NCBI GenBank assembly: GCA_026874595.1
Contig: CM049317.1
Location: 47,704,401 to 47,768,400, forward strand
Length of the DNA: 64,000 bases
Origin: Sipunculus nudus
Lineage: Eukaryota; Annelida; Sipuncula; Golfingiida; Sipunculidae
Direction of reading: 5' to 3'
A program made the translations under genes and the position numbers. The notes under the pieces are model-generated. The model did no database searches, was not told the origin of the DNA, and was given only the letters and a program-made list of their open reading frames with translations. Below are positions 31,653 through 44,488 of this stretch, piece after piece; the first letter of the stretch is position 1, and the number at the start of each line of letters is the position of its first letter.

Positions 31653-33711
31653 TGGATAATCTTTCATAAAAATATCATTATTTTACATTTTCCGTGTCAC
31701 ACGTTTTCAAACATTTTACCGTAAAATAATTTAAGATCTGTGTTCAGTCCTTGGTTTGCACATACATAGCCGAGAAAATGCCCTTAATATTATTTTCTTT
31801 TTATGATAAAAATCGGAAACTTACCAATGCCAAACTCATGTGTGAACACAGACCCAGAATTCATTAACACGTAAGTGGGAATGCTGAACGCACGCCTCAT
31901 TGATTTTATTATATAGACCAACTTGCATATAGTTACACATACAGAGTGTAAACACCGACCAATTTACAGTGGGTTCTTCAGAGAAGAAATAGTGCAGCGC
32001 AGGTTGTCACCTCACGTCAAAGAGCCCTTACCGAGTTGTTTTTGGCCAAAAAGTGGACTTTTCGGGCAAGATTCGGCCGGACATTTTTTACCCGGACGAG
32101 CCTCGTCAGTATTTTAACAGCTCGTTGGGGAGCTCGTGTCGGCCGGGTTTTTAAAATGGGCGAGTAGCTCGCTGCTCGGTCGATTTTAAAAATCCACCGG
32201 AGCTCGGCCGGTAATGTGACTTAAGCTTCTAAACATAGGTCCGAATGTTCTATTTGTACTTTTTCACTGATTTCATACATGTTTTTATTAAATAAAAGTT
32301 AACCATCATAAGCTTAAAACAACATTTTTTTTATACCAATAAATCTGCAACGCCCTGATTTCACTGATTAAAACAATGGTCTTTTTTTAAGATCGGGTGC
32401 TATTTAACTTGGGCCTAAAAGGTAATAGAGCCGGCCTATTTGGGTCACCCTTGCCTTAAGTCAACTCTGTCTATATTATGTTTTTAATCTTGGATGTTGC
32501 AGGTATCCATAAAACATCTGAATACGTTCATGTAACGAAACACTTGCCTCTTAATTAATAATGCCAGAGCATCAATCACCGATCGGGGTTAGTACGATGA
32601 TGAAAACGAGAATAAAGTAAGGGACTATAACTGGAAAAAAAGATATACATGCACTATAACTGGGAAAAGGGTTATTTCATTATTCGTTGGTTTATTTAAA
32701 AAAAGGTTTTGAATCATCACCCACCCTTGCAGAATATAAATTGACGCTACTGGAGTCAAGGACAGAGATACGAAAAAATGAGGACCAACCGAATGCCTGG
32801 ATAACGGAATCTTAACATGGGGAAGAACCGGTCTGAGCTTGAATCTATATGTGGCAAAAAAATCCAGGGATGAAGTAAAAGGGTTCATCTGCTTTGTCAA
32901 ACGACCAGGCAACTGCATTAAATCTTTACACTTCTACAGGCCTTTTACACAACGAAAAATAGGTAGAACACATTTTTTAAATTTACCAATTCATTGGGGA
33001 ATTAAAACGCATAAGCCGGTCGTTGTGTTGAGTGAACAGGTGCGGACAGCTATTGGCTAGGGAACTTTGTTGACGTTTGATGTCCTGCGGGACTTCAGCG
33101 TTCCTTTCCATATGAAGTTCTTTCTGTCATGAACACTGCTCATAATTCATTTTGTATGTTTATTGTCAGTTTATAGACGATTCCGTCAAGTCTACATGAA
33201 TGGCCAGGCATTCAAGTTTTAAATGAAGTGTCTTGATCCCATTGTTAAGAAGCGTTCTTCCGTTTGATAGCTCAAGACGACCTACCCGGTTAAACTTTAG
33301 ATCTGAGGCCTGCTGACAAGCCTCGTTGTGATCAAGTGATCAAATTGCTTTAAACATCGCTGCATTTGTTCTGAGCTCGCTCTCGGAGTCAATCACATAT
33401 TTACACATGATAGATCGTGCATTTAAGTATTTCAACATCTGATGTATAAAAGGCGTAAGTGTTGTTTATTTTTTATTTTAGTCGTAAGTTTACAGGGCTT
33501 TCAACGGGAGAACACTTTGAAGAGTACGGAACGCGCAGGCGAACATGTTGGAGAGTCTCATTTGAGCTTTGAGCGAACCAATTATAAGGGGAGATGGTAT
33601 GTGTAAAATTTGGAATGGTTATGTTAAAGTGAACCCTGAATAGTATATTCTGTGAACTTATGCGATGGCGCAGCGTCAACCGTCAACTGCCCACCGTCCA
33701 CCTACTGTTAA
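31653..33711. other. Non-coding DNA
   Basis: No gene is supported. A GC-rich block at about 32050-32215 repeats GGCCGG, GAGCTCG and CGAGTAGCTCG words in both orientations and may be an unclassified palindromic element. Confidence 0.5.
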
Positions 33712-34236
33712 CAAATATCTCAACAGCCGCAGCAGCTGCCGCCATAAAACTTTGTAGAATCACTGATGATGGGATTAAAATGCAAATATAAGCTTTTGGT
33801 GGCGCCACCTATGTTGACCTACTTTCAGCGGACCGAGATGGTCTTTTCCATTTTTCCATAAGATATAAAGTATTAATATTCTGGCTTTCATGTCATAGTC
33901 AACAGTTTCCTAGAGGGAGGGGAATAAAATGGGTATAAATTCAGTATTTTCAAGATGGCGTCTTTACGGAAGTTCAGATGTTTGCGATCGCAAAATTTGA
34001 AAGCTTTTTGTGTGTCCATTTATGATGTTATGTGTGTTACCAAATATCTCAGAAACTGCTCCACCCTTCAGCACCAAATTTCACTGGAATATTAATCATG
34101 TGAGTGCTGTTTCATTTTGACCTGCAGGTGGCGCCTATTGACTTACTATCTGCATGCTGTTATGGTCTTTTCTGCTTTTCCAAGACATGTCATAAGGTAT
34201 TAGTATTTTGGCTTCATGTCAAAGTAAACAATTTGG
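33712..34236. repeat. Diverged duplication, about 330-bp period
   Basis: Blocks 33712-33910 and 34041-34236 share CAAATATCTCA, GGTGGCGCC, TTGAC-TACT, ATGGTCTTTTC and TTTTCCA-AAGA, then TATTAGTATT-TGGCTT-CATGTCA and AACA-TTT. The distances are conserved through much of the block. Confidence 0.8.
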
Positions 34237-34402
34237 AATCTGATAACATGAAACATGATAATTTTACCTCGACCTAAGAATATGGGAATTCGAATTCTGA
34301 TAACATGATATATGGTAATTTTACCTCGTCGTCGGAATATGGGATTTTGGAATCTGATAATATGATATATGATAATTTTACCTCGACGTTAGAATATGGC
34401 AG
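34235..34402. repeat. Three-copy tandem repeat, about 57 bp
   Basis: Three adjacent units share GGAATCTGATAACATGA, then ATGATAATTTTACCTCG and GAATATGG. They directly follow the second block of the 330-bp duplication. Confidence 0.92.
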
Positions 34403-36187
34403 TCTGAAAGTGGCAAATGACTTCCAAAGCCCGAATTTCGATCTATAATTTCTATTTGTATGTACTATATAGGTAATCTGGAGAATTTTATATTGCTTTC
34501 AATAGCACTATAATGGTAAAGGTAATACAAGTCGAACCTTTCTATCCCTGTCGTTAGAAGAATGGATACATCATTTAAAAGGGAAATTTGTCATAATTAT
34601 TATTAATGCAATATAAGGGGTATGAAATATAGGTCTTTAACTTACTGAAATAATCATTTTTCATTTCTCATTTTATTTAGTAATTCCGGGTGTTGTGTAT
34701 AATGTGCTCATTAAAATCGAAAGCGTCCATTTTGAAATGCAAAGCGAAACCATTGAAAACTGGTTTCTCCAGAACTGAAACTGGTTTCGTATTTTTCGAG
34801 TGGGGCCTTGCGATCTGCAAATGTGACAGTGAGGCACAGAACTGGCACACCCCGCAAAGTTGCCCTCCTATGATAGATAAGCATGTTTAGAAAATGCGAT
34901 CACCTTCAATCCAGAAACACTGTAATTTTATCTGTGATTTCCCGAAAGGTTTCTTCCCGCACTGGATAGGAATTGTAATTTGAATAAGGAGAATGAAGTG
35001 GTGCTCTACAAGTAATAATATTACATAGAATACTTTATGCTGATCGTGAGGCTAATTATGTAGAAACACTCTTTCTCAGATTTGTTTGAAATAGGACTGG
35101 GTATCGGTCTGCCTGTTCAATACATATTTCGATTCACTTAATTTGATACCCGATATACGTATTGACGATACGCTCGATTTTCTTTATTATTTTCTGAATA
35201 TAAGCTCTGAGGATAAAATGTTTCTCAATTTTTTTAATACACTGCATATCTTATTTTATTCTGCATTTCTACTGGACCTAAATATCACTTTTACTTTAAA
35301 AAAAAACTAGAGCCAAATCCTCGATACACTGCAGTATTCTTTTAAGGCAATCATTTTCTCAGGATGAACCCATTTTGTCGTTTGATAAATGGCTTAAGAT
35401 ACGTAATTTGTGGGCAAAAACATTTCTAAAGCCTTTTGCGTTAACCTCGTTTACAGAATAGACTAATGAATGTCAAAATCGAGATCTTGTTTGAATCCTT
35501 TGCAGAGGTTTAAATCCTTTGCTATTTTGAATTTGGTCTGGAATGTCAGAGGCAGTTTTAATGTCATGAAATTGCACATAATATTTGTATATTTCTGGGA
35601 ATATGAATCCATGAATTAATCACATGTTCGAGCTTTTATCTGGTTTTCCAACGAGCTCTCGATCATTTACTTCGTCTGATGTGGAACACTGAGTTCCAGG
35701 TAACATTTAGCCGGTATATGAGCACCTCGAGAAATCCTTGTGCAAACACCTGAATCAAGTGGAGGTAAAATGGTGGATTTAAAGCGAAATACATGTTTTG
35801 CTGTGATCACAGAATAGTTAAATAATTATTTTAATGGTAGCAATATGAAATGTGAGTATTCATTTCATTAATAACGGGGAACGTCAGTAATCATTGGCCC
35901 CGTTTCAGGGATCGGGACAGGGACACAAAGTATCATTTTTGTAATAAAATACTTTTGAAATATTACTTTTGTGCATAACAATTTAGACATAATTTTTCCC
36001 TCTTCCATTCTGTAGCTTCTTAAATTTATCTCAATCTGCTTTCAATTATGCATCTCATAATAAGAAAATTTAGAATATCGCTTGCTCCAATGGCCTTAAT
36101 AAATGTAAGCCTCTAGAACTATCTTGAATGTTCAAATCACCAAGTGTTAACTGAGGAAAAAAGCATCACCATAATATATATTGTTCA
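34403..36187. other. Non-coding DNA
   Basis: AT-rich sequence without supported genes, RNAs or recognisable repeats. Confidence 0.55.
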
Positions 36188-36335
36188 GAAGACAAATTGC
36201 TCAGAGGAAATATTGGGCAGATCCAGGATTCGAACCCATGTCGGTGGCGCACATGTCCGGCGTTCCAACCGCTTCGCTATATATATCTATAGAGAGACAG
36301 TTCGGTCCGCTTTTATGTCACCCCGCTGTACCGTA
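36188..36335 (-). mobile_element. tRNA-like element, single unit
   Basis: On the plus strand it reads CAAATTGCTCAG, GGATTCGAACCCATGTCGG, GCACATGTCCGGCGTTCCAA, CCGCTTCGCTA, an AT-rich insertion, and CAGTTCGGTCCGCTTTTATG. This is one unit of the family at 27.4 and 54.4 kb with an intact B box on the minus strand. Confidence 0.85.
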
Positions 36336-37301
36336 TTATGTGTTGGAAACTGAAACAAAGAAATTTTGTTATTCTGGATCTGAGCTATATATACTGTCCT
36401 CATTGTCATGAGAGATGATTTTGCAATGGATTGGGTGGTCAGGTCAGGGGCTTCTTTCCGTACCCCGGTGGAGTGTCCCCCTCTCATTTCCTCAGCAAGC
36501 AAGGCTCATGTCAGTAATATTTCCCTTGTATCGCTCACAAACCCCAGCATATCATTGAAGCCCCTACATGCGTTTCTATATTTTTCATCCAGTCGAATAT
36601 ATGGCAAAATATTTGTCTTGCTTCAGTCTGAACAGCCAAAATAACAAAGGTAAAGTGGCTATACAGCTTTATATGCAGTTACGGCTGCAGATTAAGTTAG
36701 AATTTTATCAATATTTGTTTCATATTTGATATATAAATATCACAGGTAAATTTTAATTGGGTCATTAATAGCATGAGAACACTTTAGAAGACATAAAACA
36801 AAGCTAACGATGGAATTTTCCACCACAACAGGGGAACTTAAGAAAATCATTCAGACATGACTTGAATATTTGATGAGTGATAAGGAGACCGTATATAATG
36901 CCACAGAGAGGGAAATGCTATAACTGGGGGCTCGTTTTAGACCGGGCATACTCTGATTACTGTGGTCGTCTCCTGGACTAATGACAAGAGAGGTTTTAAC
37001 AGCCGCTTAACTGCTCACATTGTTACAGTCCTCCTCCCGGCCACTGATAACGTCCCGGCAGCCATGGCCGTCGTCTAGACAACCAATTAAGCCATACGTT
37101 TACGTGCTATAGACATGTCATTAGATTCATTTGATAAAAGTATATGGATACCAAAGGACAATATAGTTTTATTGTAAATTCTTAAGTATACACTGTACCA
37201 GGTTAGGTTGTTTCATGAGTGGAAAAGATATGCTGGCAACTTCGATATTGTATGGTCTTTGGACAAAAGTCAAAACCAATGTTAGAACACTAATGTACAT
37301 C

Positions 37302-37362
<61 letters not shown>

Positions 37363-37692
37363 CCGGATCTAGGACTATTTATGGGGATGCGGCTGTTTGG
37401 GACTGATCCATAAAAAGTCGATAAAATATGCTTTATGACAAACTTTGTATTACAAGTCAAATAATAAAGCTGTATCATATGGTATTTCAGCTGGAGATAC
37501 CTTTAACGCAATGCATTACAGACACAGGAAACTGATCACGGATATTTCAAAGGTTTGTAAGGGTAGCGACCCAAACCCCCTGGATCCGGCCATATATATA
37601 TATATATTTATATATATATATATATTATAAATATTTAGTGTCATTTTGATGAAAATATAATGGTTCAACTTTGAATATATAATGCGTAGTTG

Positions 37693-37741
<49 letters not shown>

Positions 37742-37779
37742 GACTCTTAAATAATTTTAAAACATATTAAATAATTGAA

Positions 37780-37838
<59 letters not shown>

Positions 37839-38764
37839 GTCCTCGAAATAATACGCGAAGAATAACGTAAAACTAAATTGTATATAGGAGGAGTCCATGC
37901 ATTTTGGAATCAAAGGAATCCGTCATGTCATCTAAAATATACACATTTCTTTCTGTCACAGAATTGCCCCTATGACACGTTAAGTACTTGCTGACTTGTT
38001 TCTGTTTGCATGGAACTGTGCATCCACGTGCTGTATTTGATTATTTGATGATGAAAGAACCTGGGGGCAAGGTACCTTAGGATTGCCTGGGGTTTAAACC
38101 TTGACACTTTCACACAAGTCAAGGAATCTGGCGAAATCCAATAAAAACATACTATTCTATTGTAAGTCAACGTTCGTCTGCAAATCCTGCGGGACAGGAC
38201 ACATTTATTCTTTTTTTTCTTTCCTTGAAAACTGTCCGTATGATTAAAGTAAATCCGTGCGTTGGTTACTTTTATATTACCCGGAGAATTTTCACGTATT
38301 GGTGCAGTTACGGTGTTGGTGAAATGATGTTATATTTAGAAACTGACTTTAAATCGCGATGCTCGTCAGTTAGCTTTTCTTCCCACTCTCTACCTGGTTT
38401 AGTTTCCTTTAAGGACTTTTCCGCCAATAAATAAACCTGCATCCAACTTACTTCGGAAACAGCCGGATCAAAGTAACATTTGATCCTGATATTTATTATA
38501 ATCACCTGGCAGCAGTTTTATTACTTTTTAACGTGGACAGATATATATGTTTGAATGTTTGATATCGTGAGCTGCCAGACAGCGTCACATCGTGTGGTCG
38601 TAATATTTCTCGTGAGCCGACAGTTTGATTTAAGGTGTGAGCTGATCTTATCAATGAACGTGTGTTCTGGTCCGTGTTTGGTGTTTCTTAAATAGGCTTC
38701 TTGTACAAAGTCATCTCTGTTTGATGTGACGCTGCCCTGTATCGTTGAGGGCATATTGTGGTTG
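36336..38764. other. Non-coding DNA with an AT microsatellite cluster
   Basis: No gene is supported. Four AT runs occur within 0.55 kb at 37305-37361, 37591-37626, 37698-37738 and 37780-37839. Confidence 0.65.
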
Positions 38765-39085
38765 TCATAACAACGACTCTTCCATGCTGTTGACCATGAA
38801 TTCCTGACCCTCAAGTTCCACGGGTACCTCTGTTGAGCTCGGCTCGGCGGCTGTGGGCGTTTGGCACGGATCTTCATACACCGTTTCCTCTCTGTCGCCA
38901 TCTGGTGGGCATTCTTGATCCTCATCGATGACGTCATCTTCGTGACCTTCCTCGATGTCTTCCAGCGAGTCATCATCGGAATCGCAGCACGTGCAGCACG
39001 TGACCTTGCTGCAGAACCGGACGGTTGCTATGGATATCACAAGGAGGACCACGAATGCCACAATAACGATGATGGCAATTTCCAT
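38765..39085 (-). CDS. Possible small single-pass membrane protein, 106 residues
   Basis: From the ATG at 39085 (context CTCCCATGG) the frame gives a start MEIAIIVIVAFVVLLVISI that forms one strong membrane helix (about residues 2-22). A short basic-to-cysteine juxtamembrane patch (VRFCSKVTCCTCC) follows, then an acidic, proline/threonine-rich tail of about 70 residues ending MEESLL. The pattern is that of a type III or signal-anchor protein, or of the last exon of a type I receptor. The frame is closed by a stop about 30 bp upstream of the ATG. A splice acceptor at 39148-39149 (TTTCATTTCAG on the minus strand) suggests an upstream untranslated exon. AATAAA signals lie on the minus strand at 38517-38522 and 38492-38497. 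I recognise no family. Confidence 0.5.
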   Translation of the reverse strand: MEIAIIVIVAFVVLLVISIATVRFCSKVTCCTCCDSDDDSLEDIEEGHEDDVIDEDQECPPDGDREETVYEDPCQTPTAAEPSSTEVPVELEGQEFMVNSMEESLL

Positions 39086-39309
39086 GGGAGGTAGCACCCG
39101 CTCCACCTTTTATGGTTGGGCATGAACACACCAGGAGAGAAGATTATCTGAAATGAAAGATGAAGATAGGTCAAGGTGCAAAAAATCGTAAGATCCGAAG
39201 AAAACAGTATACATGTTAAGCGTAGTGAAAAGTTATAAGCAGTTATAGGTAACGCACCTTCTGGTTTACTGCACACACACATATAACCAAGCTGCTACAT
39301 ATAGATAGA

Positions 39310-39315
<6 letters not shown>

Positions 39316-39361
<46 letters not shown>

Positions 39362-39386
39362 GAAATGGTTGGCAAAGGCAATTGAA

Positions 39387-39429
<43 letters not shown>
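39316..39429. repeat. Two (AT)n microsatellites
   Basis: AT runs at 39316-39358 and 39391-39429 are separated by about 30 bp of unique sequence. Confidence 0.95.
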
Positions 39430-39430
<1 letters not shown>

Positions 39431-40810
39431 CCTCGCATGTTTTTATTCCAATTGGAAATATCGGTTGTACCAAACGAAAAAAAAATATCATATTTGCAGG
39501 ATCAAACCTATTCAAATGTAGAATTATCAATAATCAGTACATTAATTACTGCATGTGCAATGCTTCTTATTGAAATAAGTCACAACCTGCGAATACCAAT
39601 GACATTAATTTTATTATTATGTTTTAGATAGATTAATCATTATTAGACTATAAGTGAAACACCTCCCCCTCTGGCTACGCCCCTGTGTATATAATCATAA
39701 TTGTTTCATCAGGTCTTAGGTAAGACAAGGCGTAAAGAAGGGCGTGTGACTTGGCGGAAAAGAGGGAAGCATCGTAAGCTTAAATTGGAAAACTTAGGAA
39801 ATGTTTAGTGATCCACACGAGACAGACAAGAAAATAATAACATAAAGATATCCATAGCTAAGCCACCCTCAGCCTTCCTGAGCAGTGGCCGTGCCTGTTA
39901 AAATCCAGTTACTTGCCGGAGGGATAAGGAAAAGCTCCAGGTCCTGTTTTTGACTTAATACATCGATCAGTTGGGGGTGAGGCGGCTCAAGTTCACAGGA
40001 TTTCTTTAATCAGTTTACGGAATGGTGTTATGAACTGACGAATCAGTGACAGTCCCAGGGATCAGCGAAATACGCTGCTGGGCACGGTAAAGGGAAACCT
40101 CCGGGGCACACAATACAATGACTTCCTGGTGACAGTTGGATTGCATTAGTCTGTTTGATCTTTCATGTCATGAAATGGCTGAAAGCTTAGGAAAACTAGT
40201 TTTCTGGTTCTCCCTGCCCCGTCGCCGAGTCAAAGACCCTTCCCGTAATTCACTTATCTGGGACGTGAGCTACCCATCTCCTATTTTTATGCATTACTGC
40301 TTTGAAAAGGATCTGGGTGTAATAACCGGACTGAGCCCGCGGTTTTATCAGTCCTCTTTCACTAATGCTAAACTTAATAACGGTGGCGATGACTAATGAT
40401 TACGTTTGCTACATTTGTTGTAATTTTATCAGTACCTTACATGCAAATGCCAGCTCAAGATGGAAATCTGCAGGATATACCGATAGTCGGGATATACCGA
40501 CAGTCCGGATGCCTTTACGTAAGCAGGAAGGGATAAACACATGTTCTTATAGAGTCAAAATAAACATATACAAAATGTTAGATATGAATTATGATATTTT
40601 AATATGCTTACACTTCTTTTTGACATTGGCGGCAGCGTTTAACACGTTGTTGATATAAAATTTGAAAATGAAACTCACTATGATGACGTAACCATGGACG
40701 GTCTGTACACTCTGGCTACTGTTGACGAGACAAACGGTTTAAGTGAGCTAGTTAAATGAAAAACTTACATTTTCTTAAATAGAATGTCTTTATTACTAAT
40801 CTGTTTTACT
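39430..40810. other. Non-coding DNA
   Basis: No supported feature. An 86-codon open frame at 40136-40396 resembles no known family. Confidence 0.5.
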
Positions 40811-40867
40811 GATATAATAATATACAGCATAAATGAAAAAAAAAAGAAAATAAAAAAGAAAATAAAT

Positions 40868-40918
<51 letters not shown>

Positions 40919-41222
40919 AGGATATGTTGAACAGTTTTAAATTCCGGTCTTTCCGACGGCGTTCCCCTATTTATGCCATGAACGGACCAATGACAGCCCA
41001 GTAACCAATCATGACCAGGAGGACAAATCTGAACGAGACTGCTCCGCAATATTAAGCAGTTATACATACCGACAAATGACTATGGTGTGAGCATTATTCT
41101 TTGTTCTCAGAACCAATTAATTCAATTTTTTCCACACACGAGATTATTTAAATTCGTGTTTATCGCGATATAATAATGTACAGCATAAATAAAAATAAAA
41201 TAAAATAAAAAATAAAATAAAT

Positions 41223-41274
<52 letters not shown>

Positions 41275-41521
41275 ATATGTCGAACAGTTTTAAATTCCGG
41301 TCTTTCCGACGGCGTTCCCCTATTTATGCCATGAACGGACCAATGACAGCCCAGTAACTAATCATGACCAGGAGAACAGATCTGAACGAGGCTGCTCCGC
41401 CATGTTAAGCAGTTATACATACCGAAAAATGACTATGGTGTGAGCATTATTCTTTGTTCTCAGAACCAATTAATTTAATTTTTTCCACACACAAGATTAT
41501 TTAAGTTCGTGTTAATCGCGA
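40811..41521. repeat. 356-bp tandem duplication with internal (AT)n
   Basis: Copy 1 (40811-41166) and copy 2 (41167-41521) are nearly identical. Both contain GATATAATAAT-TACAGCAT, an AAAATAAA stretch, an AT microsatellite (about 45-50 bp), GAACAGTTTTAAATTCCGGT, GCCATGAACGGACCAATGAC and CACGAGATTATTTAA-like ends. Few substitutions separate them, so the duplication is recent. No coding. Confidence 0.95.
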
Positions 41522-41789
41522 ATTCAATGACCTATGGTTGATACCAAGCATAAATGATTTCCGATTCTTTTATGAATTTGTATTTTTGCGGTTTTTGTGG
41601 CTCTCACGTAACAGGATTGTTTCATTACCCCTTCAGAACAGACTCATTTTAGGAACACCACCATTCATAAAATGTTTATGTTATAATTCTTCCAGGTATT
41701 TGTTATTCTGTGTTGTTCCTGGATCCACCAGAGTTCGTTTTTATATTGAAATGAAATTTGCCAATTGAAGACCAATGGGTTTTACGGCT

Positions 41790-41935
41790 GTCAGGCGTCA
41801 TTAAGTTGGTTCCGCTTAATGGCAACTGCTATTTGCCAGGGTCGAAATGTCCGTTGTACCAACCGCTTCGCTAGAAAAGCAAGTTTCATTAGCGGAACAG
41901 TTCGGTCCGCTTTTATGTCACCCCGTAACAATATG
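41790..41935 (-). mobile_element. tRNA-like element, partial unit
   Basis: From about 41840 the plus strand reads CGAAATGTCCG-TGTACCAA, CCGCTTCGCTAGAAAAGCAA, CAGTTCGGTCCGCTTTTATG and TCACCCCGTAAC. This is the A-box side of the family at 27.4, 36.2 and 54.5 kb; the B-box side is lost or unrecognisable. Confidence 0.8.
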
Positions 41936-42034
41936 TACAGCTACATATAGGAAAGAATTACCGCCAGTTACTTTATACTTGCGGTAACGGACTTCTGTGG
42001 TATAGGCGTCGAGCGCAGTTCTCAAAGGTGGTAG

Positions 42035-42310
42035 CTTTCTTAATGGGAAGCCCACAGTGGTATGTCACTTGGAAGTAAGAGCGCCTTTGGGGGGGGGGGG
42101 GGGGGGGGGTTGCTCGGTGTTCTGACCTTACAGTGGGGTTGTTTACACAACTGTGGCCCGCAGGTGCGGTACACCGTGACTGGATGACGCCAAGTTAATC
42201 GTGGAGCATGGATTTCTGCAGATGTACATGTGAGGTTAAGGTAGCATGCATTAAAACATGTGGAGGTGGAAACTCCACCAAACAAGTTAAAAAAAATAAA
42301 AAAAATAAAA
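42035..42310 (+). mobile_element. SINE, 5'-truncated, related to 58318-58740
   Basis: The order CTTAATGGGAAG, GCGCCTTT, a G run, TTGCTCGGTG, GACGCCA, TTCTGCAGATGTACAT, TTAAAACATG and an A-rich TTAAAAAAAATAAAAA end matches the 3' two-thirds of the SINE at 58.3 kb. The tRNA head is missing. The poly-G expansion at about 42088-42109 lies inside it. Confidence 0.82.
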
Positions 42311-44236
42311 AGGTGGTAGATCAAACGTGATTTAATCAAAGATAAGGTTGTATCAGTGCATAAAAAGATATTCCCCTCACAAATCCCCTGCTCATTGAAG
42401 CATATCAAAATCCAAGGATGTTCAGACCAATGATGATGGGTTTTGTATTTTCTCGCAGTACTGTTGCAATATCATTCTGATCATACGTACATTCAGTGTA
42501 TGGTCTATAAAAGCTTTCCTCTTTCCCACAAAAACGAAAAACAGTTTGATCTTTCGCATTTGTACAGTCATAACAAAAAAGGTCTATACTCAAAATGTAA
42601 ATGGGTCTCTCAGTTTAATTTTTTTAATTATTCTAAATAAATTATTTATTTTGCTGTATATCCCATGTTAGCATGCTTTCAACAGTTTCTAAGTGGCTTT
42701 CTATGTAATAATGCGAAAAGACCTAAGGTTAATGTCATACCAGCTCCCTTTAATCTAACTCCTTTTTAAAGCGGACTCCAGGGAACTCGAACAAAGGCAA
42801 AGGGAACTTTGAATGGACAGGCGTTCAATATTCTTTAACTGCCGTTTTAAATAGACAGAGTGAAGTGTTAGAATTTTCAAAAGGTCCACACTCGCTCAGA
42901 TGCTACAGGCAGCATCAAGTATTCCGAAAACAGAATAACGAAGTGCCACAAATTCTCCCTATTTTTTGTATTATTTAAGGGAGAGATCGTCCTACGTTTA
43001 CATTAAGGCGATCCTGAGCAACTGTTACAGCACATCATTCGGAACTTTTCATAATCGGGTCATTTGACTTTCGTTTGCTATAACATTTGAACCTAAACAC
43101 ATGGTTTACAAAATAATGATCGTCTTTACTCCTCGGTTGTCTTCTCACCCTGGTCTTCCCTGAGTATTTGGCTTTTGGGAGTTTCTGTTACTTATTTATA
43201 TTTGTATAACACGTTTTAACCTCTAATGTGCGTGGTTCTGTTGTTTACGAAACGCTTGGGACAAACTATAGCAGCTGATTACATAGCTTAAATAAGATTT
43301 TCTTTCTGTAAACTGATCATAAGGCAGTCAAGGTATTCCTCTCCAGAGCACATCCAACACTAGCGGACGATACACAGCCAATTTTCTATCATGTGTCCCC
43401 AACCCTCAGGATTTCAAGGTAATTTTGATATAAATCAGAAATTTACCTAATTTTAAAATCTAGAGATAAAACACAGCCGGATTTCAGTGATGATAAATCA
43501 ACACAGAGGAATCTTTATCGAATGTGTCACGAGATCTTTATCCTGAAAAATAATGCCCAAGAACGTCAGTTTTATCTCATGCACTTGCTACATCATGCAC
43601 AATTGGTGTATGGACCATTGAAATGCACTACGAACCGATTGTCATTATATATGGTTTAATTTTGACTGAGATATGTTTTAGTTTTCCAGATCATAAAGAA
43701 CTGTTAAAACCATCAAAAGATGTGGATCTTCCCAAGCAGAATGACATGACTATTAGTTGTTCATTTTTAAAAGTCACCTCCAGAATAAAGAATGAACAAT
43801 CAGCATGTTTTGAAATTTCAGGTGGTTTGATTTAGATTACAGTTGGTTTAATTATAGAAGCTGACTTACGTGTACCAATGTATATCCTATAAAAGGTGGG
43901 TTCGGAGTAAAATCCAGTATGCGGCGCCAAATTCCGATGTTGGCGCAATGCTGTCCTCACGTAACTCTGGACGGCATTAACAGCGGCGTCAAAATGTTTG
44001 TGTCACTCTAGGGGCGCAACAACCTTTGCAACGTGGCAGAGAAACAAGTTTTACTTAATTTCCGATTAATGAGATATTCCGGGTTACTTTTCTATCCCTG
44101 ATTGTCGTGAGACCATGTTTCCTTTGACTAGTTTATGATCTGGCTCTCTGTGGTGTCTCCTCTGGCCGGCTGTCGGCTGTATCGATTCAGCACTTCCGCA
44201 GTCAGTTCCTCGGAACCTGTAACGACAGCAGGGAAC
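42311..44236. other. Non-coding DNA
   Basis: No supported gene, RNA or repeat. Confidence 0.5.
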
Positions 44237-44488
44237 AGTTAAAGCGACGCTCATTCTGCTCTCCGGAACAGTTAACAGAAGCAGATCCGGGCCCCCCCCC
44301 CCCACCTTTTCTTATCCGAAGCAACCTTTTTTAGAGGGACCCCCCCCCCCTTTTCCGGACATGGGGACTTTTTTTTTTAGTTTTTCATCAGTCCCCTTGG
44401 GTTGGAACCCCCCCCCCCCCCGCTTTTCCTAAATCCTGGATCCACACCTGGTTAATGTGACGCTCATCCTGCTCTCTTGAACAGTAAA
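44237..44488. repeat. Repeat flanked by a 40-bp direct duplication
   Basis: A C-rich element (about 44280-44452) with CTTTTCCGGACATGGGGACT, CTTGGGTTGGAACCC and CCTAAATCCTGGATCCAC matches the element at 46725-46905. It is bracketed by two copies of GACGCTCATTCTGCTCTC-GAACAGT-AA (44247-44278 and 44459-44488), an unusually long flanking duplication. Confidence 0.75.

Noticed and set aside
38521-38976. 151-codon minus-strand frame overlapping the small membrane protein
   Set aside because: It is the shadow of the 38765-39085 frame; its composition (Arg/Lys/Met rich) mirrors the acidic codons of that frame.
40136-40396. 86-codon plus-strand frame
   Set aside because: No family match and no splice or start support.
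42040-42408. 122-codon minus-strand frame with a poly-Pro run
   Set aside because: The prolines come from a poly-G tract inside a SINE, and the frame is antisense to that element.
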